From Parietaria judaica (taxonomy: Eukaryota; Streptophyta; Magnoliopsida; Rosales; Urticaceae): a stretch of 64,000 nucleotides of DNA. The DNA lies in contig OX940866.1 in NCBI GenBank assembly GCA_954871525.1, positions 16,329,001 to 16,393,000 on the forward strand, in the 5' to 3' direction. A program made the translations under genes and the position numbers. The notes beneath the pieces were generated by a model, which was not told the origin of the DNA, searched no databases, and worked only from the letters and a program-made list of their open reading frames with translations. Each line of letters starts with the position of its first letter. The first letter of the stretch is position 1. This document shows, piece by piece, positions 10,511 through 19,991 of this stretch.

Positions 10511-10885
10511 TAGTCGAGTTCGGCATTTCTTTTATTTTCGTTTTTTTATACCAGAAAATAATACAAACCCTTAAATAGCCTTTTGTGAAAGGAAGAGGGG
10601 TATGCAGAGATTAGTCTAGAGTTCCCGGAGAGGGGAATTAGGGCTAAACGCTGCTCTTGTGTATCGTGTTTGTGTTCGTTCGTTTCCCCAGTGTGGAGAT
10701 TGAAATCGATCTCCTTGAATCCATACTCTTCGTTGAATTGCTATCTCTCTCTGTGTGGATTGGATCTGGAACCTTATTGCGTGCAGGTTGAGAGTGGAAG
10801 CCATCATCGAACACGGCTCGGGGAAGGTGGAACTTCGTGAGAACTACGCCGCCAATCACGAGGGCTGGATCTCGGGGTCGTAACA
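10423..10885 (+). repeat. 3' LTR of the Ty3/gypsy element
   Basis: 463 bp, the partner of 4690-5152, followed by the target duplication GATCA at 10886-10890. It contains the last codons of Pol up to the stop at 10508-10510. Confidence 0.95.
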
Positions 10886-10974
10886 GATCACAGATTAAAA
10901 TTAGAAGCTTATTATATAAACATTAAACAAAATATTATTTGGCTACATTTTATATTATTGACTAGTGTTTAAAC

Positions 10975-12135
10975 CTTCAGCTCGGCATATCTTTGTTCGG
11001 TGGCTTTTAACCCGGCTAAAGCTTCCTCTCTTTCATCCTGGGAAAAACTCAAAACAAAAGAACAAAAATAGTTTAGTTTATATTAAGTTTATTCGAGACT
11101 CGGGTCTTTGACAACACTCACCGACACCTCTCGTCCATCCTTTAATGATTAACACTGGTCAACGAGTTCGGCAAAACACTTCTTACTGGTTTGAAGATCA
11201 GATTCTAGTTTTCGATATACATTTCTCAGCTGCCCAAAAGAAAAAATATTTAGCACAACTGTATAAGATAAGGTTTCTGTAAGATTCAGAGAGAACCCGA
11301 TTCTTCACCTGATTTCCGGCGCAGCTCGGAAGACTCCAAAAATAGATCTGTAATTACAGAAAATAAATTCTATAAATCCTATGTGTATATACTCTGATTC
11401 AAATCTATGAAGACTATTGACTCACAGAGGTTCCAATCTTGTCTTTCAAGACAAGATTATCGTCCATGAGACTTTGGATAACATCTTTACAGACTGACTA
11501 ATTACGCCCTTCTTCGGCCCCCCGATTTCTCAAGTTCCTTAAGCTGAAATTCATTGCCAAATACTTTCATAAGCAAGAAAGCTTTCAGCAAGCACAAATT
11601 AATTTCAAAATCACTAATGGATGAGATTACAGAACTACAAATGAATAATTGTACTCACGAGGAAGAAGTCCTGCGAATCGTAGAAGATCTGAAGCATCTT
11701 CTCACGCTTCTCTTCCAACGAAAGACCTCGTTTCTTCGACTATAAATAAAAAACCGAAACCAATAAATCGGCAAATCATGGAGTAAATTGGACTGTCAAC
11801 ACTAGTTTTATTTTTTTTCTTCACAAAAGAGATACTTTAGCAAAAAATAGGAAGAAACTGCCAAAACTCGCTGGAAAGCAGGAATTAAATTAAAACACCC
11901 AAATGTAGATCGTTTCTCAACTCCATGAACGATCTGGAAACTAAGCTATTCAAACATTGGAAATCGATCGAAGTTCCTTGTACGATCATTCTTTGATCTC
12001 TATTTTCATCGTTTTAACAAAACAAAAAAAACTCAAACCCTAGAAACGTTGATGAATAACGAAAGAGTATGTATAATAAGAAGAATCGAAAGCTTGGAGA
12101 TTGTTGAAGAGAAATGGAAAGACAGAGCTTACCAT
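10975..12135 (-). pseudogene. MND1: MND1 pseudogene, 5' half (exons 1-6)
   Basis: Exons on the minus strand: exon 1 (12135-12133) is just the ATG. Exon 2 (11739-11659) encodes SKKRGLSLEEKREKMLQIFY and SQDFFL. Exon 3 (11543-11426) covers the LKELEK...GVISQSV...DDNLVLKDKIGTS region. Exon 4 (11347-11309) is IYFWSLPSCAGNQ. Exon 5 (11229-11122) is LRNVYRKLESDLQ...LKDGREVS. Exon 6 (11037-10975) is DEREEALAGLKATEQRYAEL. All borders are GT-AG. This is the conserved MND1 N-terminal winged-helix part followed by its coiled coil. Damage independent of the transposon: exon 3 has two extra bases after LKELEKSG and one missing base before DVIQSL, a net frameshift. Exon 5 has an in-frame TAA (complement of 11149-11151) after DQC. 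The gene is therefore a pseudogene even without the 4690-10885 insertion. Confidence 0.88.
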
Positions 12136-12348
12136 TGTAGAAGATTCAGCGATGAAGGAAGCAGATTTCAGAACTGATTCGATTTCACTCTCAAAGAAAG
12201 CTTTGGTCACCTACCTTTTTGGCGTGCTTAAGTGACAAGATTACCCTCCAAATGTCATCTGAAAGAAAAATAAATCTTGTCGTTTTTCCTTTCAAACGAC
12301 TAATTATTTAATTTACAGAGTTACGGATTAATTGAGGGATATATTATA

Positions 12349-13156
12349 GGGAAAATTACGGCAAAAATACTCAACCTTTGGTCAACCTGCCTCCCGTGTA
12401 CTCAACCTTTAAAACTGGCGGTAAAAATACCCAACGTGCGTAGACCGCGACTTTGGCATGAAAACGTTAATTTTTCCGTTAACCTCCGCCATGTGGCCGT
12501 TAGCGGCAAAAATACCCAAACTTTTTTTTTTGAATTTTTTGAATTTATATTTTTTTTCTTTACTTGATTAGTGATAATTACTTGAACTCCAAATACATGG
12601 AATAACACAAAAGTTAGTCAAAACATCAATTGATATGTGCTTGTTTAAGCTACATTTGCTGATAAAAATATTATTATTATGAGAAATTTAAAACATAATG
12701 TTATGGGTATTTTAAGTAATTGATTTTTAATAAATTAATAAAAGGAAAGTTATATAATTAATTTTTTTATGATATTCACCGGAAGTCCGTTTTCGCGAAA
12801 TAAAGTGTCCAAATGTTTCCAAAAATATCAACATACTCAAAAAGTCACAAAGTTTGAAAGAAATGGCTTCGGGAGCACGTTGGGTATTTTTGTTATATTC
12901 CATGTATTTGGAATTCAAGTAATTATCACTAATCAAGTAATGAAAAAAAAATATAAATTCAAAAAAAAAAATTCAAAAAAAAACGTTTGGGTATTTTTGA
13001 CGCAAACGGCCACATGGCGGAGGTTAACGGAAAAATTAACGTTTTCATGCCAAAGTCACGGTCAACACACGTTGGGTATTTTTGCCGCCAGTTTTAAAGG
13101 TAAGTACACGGGAGGCAGGTTGACCAAAAGTTGGGTATTTTTGCCGTAATTTTCCC
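12349..13156. mobile_element. Mutator-like MITE with long terminal inverted repeats
   Basis: 808 bp. The left end GGGAAAATTACGGCAAAAAT is mirrored by ATTTTTGCCGTAATTTTCCC at the right. Inverted similarity continues for about 250 bp (12349 to about 12608 and about 12888 to 13156), with substitutions and A/T-tract length changes. The flanks are TATATTATA (12340-12348) and TAAATTATA (13157-13165), 8 of 9 identical. A 9-bp duplication plus long inverted ends is the Mutator pattern. There is no transposase, so it is non-autonomous. Confidence 0.75.
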
Positions 13157-13165
13157 TAAATTATA

Positions 13166-14239
13166 TGTTTTTGGAAATTTTCACTTATATAAAACTAAAT
13201 TTTGACATTTTATATAAATAATCGGGATTAGGTGAATATAGTGTTTATTATTATATAGAGTTTATGGTGTAGTTAGTCACCTTTTCATATATTCTTATTT
13301 TACAAAGAAACGACAGTAAGTTCAGAAAACTTCATGAGTGGGGGCGAAAAATAACATAACGTAACTTTTAAAATAAGATGGAATGTTAAAACGCGTAATA
13401 TATTGACATATATTGCATTACAATTGTCATTTATGAATTTTTATCAATTAAAAATAATTTATTATAATCTCTATATTAATACAATAAAATATATATTTCT
13501 TGATATACACATATAAAATATTATTTTGTAATTAATCTCAGTCCTATTACGTATATGTTTGCGCAAAATCTACAAAATATAATAACTAGATATTTTGCTT
13601 ATATATCATAATTAATTATATAAAAGAATTTTTAACTATAATAATAGTGTTCACACATTAAGCTATTATTATCAAAATAATATCTCAAAGTTTTATATAA
13701 TTATCTTATACTTAATTCTTAAATTTTTATTTTACGAATGAGAATTTTTTAAAAATTGTCGAATATTCAGTCATGATAAATTAATATTTGAATAACGTGA
13801 ATATGGAATAGTTTAATGATGTATGTGTTAAAATAATATTTTAATAATGGAGACTTAAATAAAATGTGTGAGATTTGTTAAAATATATATTAGTTATGAC
13901 AGATAGTATTTTTTTTTTGGGCTCTATGGCTATATAGCTAAATATGAAAAATTATTTTGCAAAATAACCAACCTTTGACTAATATTGCTAAATAGCCAAT
14001 CAACCATATTAATAAATCACAAAAGACCTTATCACCCTTATAATTAATTATTTAATTTCTTAATCAATTAAATGTGATTAATGTTTCAAACGTGATTAAT
14101 GCTTGACTAGTCTTTTCAAATTGCCAAAATCAAAGCCTAAATAATAGTGGCTATATTTTCGTTATTAATTAAAAAAGAAATAAATTAATTGTGGCTAATT
14201 AATGCTAATCACGATTTGTTTTTCAAAAAATATATTTTC
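13166..14239. other. AT-rich intergenic DNA, no gene seen
   Basis: Very AT-rich. A phrase at about 13919 (GGGCTCTATGGCTATATAGC) resembles one at about 15300 (GGGCTCTATAGCAAAATAGC) in the same orientation, perhaps ends of an old element, but no inverted ends or duplication could be defined. Confidence 0.4.
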
Positions 14240-15070
14240 AAAAGTTAAAATTGAAATACTTAAATATAGGGGTTAATCACGTTACCAAATTTTAACTAAT
14301 TTGCTATTAATGTGGATTATATTTTGTGTGCTAAAATAATGTGAATGCTAACTATTTTGCCTATAAATTTGGATAGTATTTTGAAATTAATTATAAATAA
14401 GCAATAAACCAATTGAACGTGTTATTCATCACAATAATAATTTTCTTTATTGACAAAATATTAACTTTGTTAATACAAGTTAATGACGATTTTAAAATGT
14501 ATTAACTTTGTTAATACAAGTTCATTTCAAAAAGTTGAAGCCGATTTGACAATATATTAACTTTGTTAATACAAGTTAATGCCGATTTTACAATGTATTA
14601 ACTTTGTTAATACAAGTTTATTTCAAACAGTTGAAGCCGATTTGACAATATATTAACTTTGTTAATACAAGTTAATGCCGATTTTACAAAGTATTAACTT
14701 TGGGGGGCAAAAATTGAAATACTAAAAAATAGAGGCTAATCACGTTATCAACTTTTTAAGTAGTTAGGTATTAATGTGGATTTTATTTTGCGTGCTAAAA
14801 TCATGTGAATGCTAACTATTTTGCCTTATATATGGATAGTATTTTGTAATTAATTATTAAATAAGCAATCAACCAATTGAACGTGTTATTCATCACAATA
14901 ATAATTTTCTTTATGGAAAATATATTAACTTTATTAATAATAAAATGTATTAACTTTGTTAATACAAGTTAATGCCGATTTTACAATGTATTAACTTTGT
15001 TAATACAAGTTCATATCAAACAGTTCGAATGTCGATTTGACAATATATTAACTTTGTTAATACAAGTTAA
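14240..15070. repeat. Nested tandem repeat with ATTAACTTTGTTAAT cores
   Basis: Two levels of repetition. A unit of about 40-55 bp containing the imperfect palindrome ATTAACTTTGTTAAT followed by ACAAGTTAATGCCGATTTTA occurs at least eight times between 14458 and 15065. Around it, a block of about 460 bp is itself duplicated: the stretch with ATTGAAATACT...GTGTTATTCATCACAATAAT at 14240-14455 recurs at 14705-14920. Confidence 0.75.
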
Positions 15071-15972
15071 TGCCCAGACCATGGACGACGCCAATGGGAT
15101 CTTCCTCGCCGCCGCGTCGTGGCCTTCACCATCGCTGGAGGCTGGAGCCACCGTACATCGCCAATAAACTAAATCACCGTGATATATAATGGACACAGTA
15201 GCTAAATATGGAATATATTTAGATAGGAAAAAAATAACGTTTGTTATGTGAAATATAAAGGGATAATCTTGCAAAATTTTCTCAAGATGATAAAAAAAAG
15301 GGCTCTATAGCAAAATAGCCAAAATCATTTTGAGATCTGAGCTTTCACGTGCTCTGGTTCCGGTGAACCACCGTCACTATCGCCGTGGCTCCGATCGCCA
15401 ACAATTGTAGTGATGGAGTTCAAGATCCGAGTGCCGCGCCATTGATGTCGCTGAAAAATCGAACCGGCGAGAATCGACATTAATGATCGATCGTCGTGGA
15501 TCAAGCTGGAGAAAGAGAAGGAGAGCTCCATGGCGACATAGGCGGCAAAGGGTATGTCGTAAGGATAAAGAGAGATATGATGATTATGATAAATTCTTCT
15601 CTGTATGCCGAGAGAAAGAGAAGGAGAGATAAAATAAATTACGATAATTATCCATAATAATAGCAAATTATGTATATATTTGAACGTGGCAAAGAATCAG
15701 GGAAATTTTGTTCTTATTTTTTGAAAATTAATTCGATAATAGCTACGTACGAGCTGTATTTTGGTACGAACTATTTTAGTATATTAAAACAAAATTTATG
15801 GACGAAAATTAATAATCAAATAGCTAAGTAAAAGGGTAATATACGGATGAGATTTCACATTAAAATGCCACATTATTCAAATTGGCTATTTTACAAAAGT
15901 AATAAAAGGATGACTATAACGCAAAATAATAATTTGAAATTGGCTATTAGGTGTCATTTCTCTCTCTCGTTG
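15071..15972. other. Intergenic DNA with short GC-richer patches, no supported gene
   Basis: Two patches (about 15075-15175 and 15335-15550) are richer in GC and could be old exon or transposon pieces. Frames through them are short and show no recognised motif, so no gene is called. Confidence 0.35.
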
Positions 15973-16125
15973 TTGTTTTTTTTTTTTTTTTACTTTTTAG
16001 TAATTTATATAAGATTTGCCATTGAAAATAAAAAAATAATGAAGAAGGAAAAAAATGCATATTTATGCTTATGGTGGGAATTGAACCTTGGACCTCTTAT
16101 TAAAAAGTAAAGTTAAGTTGTACAC
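15973..16125 (-). mobile_element. Possible SINE remnant
   Basis: On the minus strand a tRNA-like B-box GGTTCAATTCC (plus strand near 16076-16086) lies upstream of an A-rich 3' end (plus-strand T tract at about 15976-15991). A B-box upstream of a poly(A) tail suggests a tRNA-derived SINE. A good A-box and target duplications were not found. Confidence 0.25.
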
Positions 16126-16987
16126 CTTTTTTCACAATACCACAATGCAAGATTGACAATGTAATGAGTAATGTTCTAATATTACTGATCGTATAAATAT
16201 TTTAAAATATTAAAAAAATTGACTCGGAATCTCGGATTGAGTGGGGGCGGCCGATCCCGCTTGGCCCAATGTAAAATTGCCCCTGGTTGCTGGGTCAAAG
16301 CCAAACAAATGTCTTAACAATATGGAATATAATAGTGGCCTCGTGAAATTGTTGGTTAACCGCTTGTTGATGGTGATCGGAAATATAATGTTTATTGTTT
16401 TATAGGTTTCGATGAATTTTTAACAAATTTCATAAAATATTCATGGTTTATCGATAATTTTTTTTTAGAAACAATCATCAAATATTTAATGATAAGTTAA
16501 AAAAAATCAAAATATATCTTACTAATCATAATAATATAATTTGTTAGATTATTTAGAAATGAATAACTATACATATTGATATTATTTAAAAGTGTAAATT
16601 GTATGTAATATAAGCTCATGCTATGGTTTGACTTTTGCTAATGCAAGAAAACTCAACAAATTGCTTAATCCAACTTAGACTCTTTTGTTGACTTCTTTTT
16701 TTTTTTTTATAGAAATAATAATCCATGTCTTGCTTCCACTTAAATCATAATCAGCAACGATGTAAATTCTTGAATAAGCTAAACTTGTAGTCTATATAAT
16801 ACCAGATTATAACCATTTTCGAAATTTGATTTTCAAATAAAAAATTGATCGATATATATTATATTTCCACACATAGAAAATACATTTTCTATCTTTGTTA
16901 ACTTTTTTATTTAACTATATGAAATTTTGTTAACTTGTAATATTCCTTGTAATATTTAACCCTTGTAATATTCCTTTGCTTTTTTAG
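16126..16987. other. AT-rich DNA, no gene seen
   Basis: No recognisable gene. The 3' end has a pyrimidine-rich stretch and TTTTTTAG that could be the splice acceptor of the exon-like piece at 16988. Confidence 0.4.
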
Positions 16988-17245
16988 GAAACGAGGTCGA
17001 GGAACCAATCCAAAAGCCCCGATGGCGGCGATGATGATGATGAGAACGATGATGCAGAAGACCCGAACTACATTCAAGGCGAGGAGGAGGAAGTCGAAGA
17101 AGTTGAGGAAGTTCTACCAGCACTACGTGGTGAACAACGCTTGGTTACAGGTGTGGGCAGTCTACCCCCCCATCCGCCGCCGAGGAAGCGAAAGAAATTA
17201 ACGGGAGCAGTTTGGCAGAACGACTTCAGAGCCGAGTACAGATAC
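16988..17245 (+). pseudogene. Exon-like fragment encoding an acidic region, cut by an LTR
   Basis: After TTTTTTAG an open frame runs about 86 codons with SPDGGDDDDENDDAEDP, then GEEEEVEEVEEVLP and RKRKKLTGAVWQNDFRAEYR. It ends abruptly where the copia LTR begins at 17246. The sharply higher GC content than the flanks and a plausible acceptor suggest a genuine exon of a gene interrupted by the retrotransposon. A second frame through the same bases is also open and strongly basic. I do not recognise the protein and see no continuation elsewhere in the window. Confidence 0.35.
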
Positions 17246-19976
17246 TGTTGGACATGTGTGTCCTTAAACAAGATATTTTATCCATTTGTAAAAGATTATG
17301 ACAAGTCGTTGAATAAAGATGATGCTTATTATGATAATCTTAGTATAGTTTCTGGTAGAGTAAAATAGAATATTTGATCCTTAGTTCATAAAGGATGCAA
17401 TTATGTTATTATTATCACAACAGAGTCAATGTGAGGAAGAATTAATAATCATAATAAATGAAATTAAAATGTCTGTGACCTGATCAACTGTGTGGGAGCC
17501 CATTAATCGTATAAGGTCATTAATGTGACTAAGTGACAATCCTATTCTGGACTTTGTGTGTGTCACACTCACTAGAAGTGCATTAAGTATGAAGTATCTT
17601 CATACTGGACTGGACCTGACTTAAACTCCGGAAGTTATCATATAAGACCCTCACTGATAACTTGGAGTTGAGTCACTAGTAGATGATCAAATGGATATTC
17701 GATCTAAGTCCCGAGTGATCTTGAGTCCGAGCTGCTGACTTGATTGTTCTTTGATTTAACTGTTAAAGAACACAAATATTACCGTTGTTCCCAACACTAT
17801 TATTTTGGGAACATGATAGTCAGCAGTAAGGGTAGCTTGGTCATAGCCATGGGCATCACACAACTCTCTTCAGATTCATGATGATTCCATTGATTATCGG
17901 TGGTGAGAAGTGACAGGTACCCGTGCGCAACTTATGAATCGAAACCATAAGTGGGTTACTCATGATATTACTGACTGAGTCGAGGATGAAAATGTAATGA
18001 GGGGCATAACGGTAGAAACCGCCTGCTCATGTGTGGATCATCAAGTGAAAGATCAATAACCCGAATTTGATTGTATCAATGGACACCCTGCTGTAATTAA
18101 GGGAATAATATATAATATATCACTAAAGAGTGCAGCCTCGGGTTTATAATGGAATAACACCGAAGTTTGACGAACACCCTAGCAGTTCGTTGGAGCTTAA
18201 GTGATACGGGTCCATGGTCCCCATGATAGCTCCGTAACGGATGATACGTACGTGATAAAAATATGTTGAAATGTTTTTAAGATCATTTGGCAAGACTCAT
18301 AAAACTGAAGTCTGTGACAGACATCAGATAGTTTTATCAGTAGCGTGGCAAAAGTACCATATCTTGGTAACCGAAATTAACTGACAAAAGAAAGTAGAAT
18401 TTGGATTTTCTGCCAACATAAAAGTTGTTGGAAATTAAATTCTAAGAAACTTTCATTTTGGAACCGAGTCATTTCGACGTACGGTTTGTGATTTAGAGAA
18501 TTTCTAAGTTTGTGATCATTTCGGTAAACTATGAAATTAAATCACATGTCACGAATTTAAATGCTGGTGTGCACCATGACATTTGAATGTGCGATATTGA
18601 GATCAGAGAATATTAATATAACTTAATTATTCGAATTTAATTATTAATATATTATTAATAATCATTCAATAATTAATATATTTATATTAATATGTAAATA
18701 ATATATTTTCATATATATTATAAGTGTAGAAATCGAATTATTCCTTTGAATGTGGAACAATATGCATTCGAATGCATAGACTTTGGTCTTTTCATAATTG
18801 CGGCGTAAGTACCAAATATTTTGGTATTTGAGAAAAACCCTAAAATCGATTTAATCCATTGGATCGGTTATTATTTAATATCAACCGTTGGATTAGGATA
18901 ATTAATTTATTCGAAATCAATAACTTGGTGACCAAGTTTTGATTTTTGAATTTACCTAATTAATTATATCTGTTAGATCGGTCTAAGATTTAATCTTTAC
19001 CGTCGGATTGAAAATTAATTAATTATATATATTATATATTATTTTCGAATTATAATTTTGGATAAATTCGATTTTGATTCTTATTAAATCTTTTAGTATT
19101 TGATTTTATCCTAAACTAATTTGATCCATTAGATCGGTTTAAAGATTTATCTCAACCGTTGGATCTAAATAATATGAATTCGAATTTTAATATATATATA
19201 TTTGAATTTTATAAAGATAAGATTGGATTTTTGATTTTATCCTAATCTTTCTTATTTAATTAAATCCCTAATTAATTATATCCATTGGATTTAGATAAGA
19301 TTAAATCTAGACCATTGGATTGAAATAATTAATTATATTTAATATATAGAATTCGAAATTAGGTAGTGAATTTCTCTAATTCGGTTACAGTCTGAGCCTT
19401 TAAATAGGAGGCTCATTCTACACATTTTTCACACCTCTCCCCAGAGAAAAATTCGAACTCTCCCTCTCGTTCAGGGTCTGCGAATTTTCTCTCTGATCTC
19501 TTCTTGTGGTTCGGCTTAAGAGACTAAGTTCTCCGGAAGTTTAAAAAGAACCATCAGTTTAAATTTTGCGATAGAGTCCTGCCGACGAAGCCCATGCTTC
19601 GGTACGAGGAATCCAGGAGAATATCCCGGAAGATAATGGGAGTTTCCCTCAGCACCGGCGGAGCCCTGCCCGATTCAGAACAGCACCCGGAAGTCGTCAA
19701 TAGAGGTACGGCCTTATGCATTGGGTTAAAAAATACAACCATTTACTGCTTTCTATTTATTTCCTATAACGACTAGATTATTAATAATGATTTATGAATA
19801 TTAAATTACATAATATTTATCAGATCTTATTATATGGTCATTATCCGATATCCGGACCGTTGAACGGATAACAAGTTTTCCGCTTTAAAATATATATATT
19901 TTTTAAATGTTACCCGGACGGTTCGGTGGTACAATTCGTGATAATTTACATGGAATCCGAGACGTGATTCCCAACA
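17246..19976 (+). repeat. Copia element 1: 5' LTR (2.73 kb)
   Basis: Starts TGTTGGACATGTGTGTCC and ends GATTCCCAACA, followed two bases later by a primer-binding site. Such a long LTR is unusual for Ty1/copia. The TATA position (about 19396) reads TTTAAATAG, while other copies have TATAAATAG, so this promoter looks damaged. U3 holds four spaced copies of a CCATTGGATCGG...AACCGTTGGAT motif. It lies next to GATAC (17241-17245); no matching right-hand duplication was found because the 3' side is rearranged. Confidence 0.9.
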
Positions 19977-19978
19977 AT

Positions 19979-19991
19979 TGGTATCAGAGCC
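19979..19991 (+). other. Primer-binding site of copia element 1
   Basis: TGGTATCAGAGCC, complementary to the initiator tRNA-Met 3' end, two bases after the LTR end. Confidence 0.9.

Larger units (their letters stand above)
4690..10885 (+). mobile_element. Complete Ty3/gypsy (chromovirus-like) LTR retrotransposon
   Basis: The element is 6,196 bp, bounded by two 463-bp LTRs that start TGTTAC and end GTAACA. It is flanked by the 5-bp duplication GATCA at 4685-4689 and 10886-10890. Order inside: primer-binding site, gag with zinc knuckle, protease, reverse transcriptase, RNase H, integrase, C-terminal chromo-like region, polypurine tract. Integrase downstream of RNase H defines Ty3/gypsy. The C-terminal segment with VLVLWDG...ALWE...FPDLELE resembles the chromodomain of plant chromoviruses. 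By eye the two LTRs differ at four positions, so the insertion is recent, but pol carries frame changes and this copy is probably not autonomous. Confidence 0.95.

Noticed and set aside
14458..15065. CRISPR-like spacing of repeats
   Set aside because: The repeats are palindromic AT-rich satellite units without unique spacers, and the genome is a plant nucleus.
15325..15666. Minus-strand frame of 113 codons
   Set aside because: Hydrophobic start and mixed composition with no recognised motif, in a region of repeats; probably chance.
16070..16095. tRNA gene (B-box like sequence)
   Set aside because: Only a B-box on the minus strand; no foldable cloverleaf or anticodon arm, so at most a SINE remnant.
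17241..17245. GATAC as target duplication of copia element 1
   Set aside because: No second GATAC borders any LTR end in the expected position; the right side of the element is rearranged.
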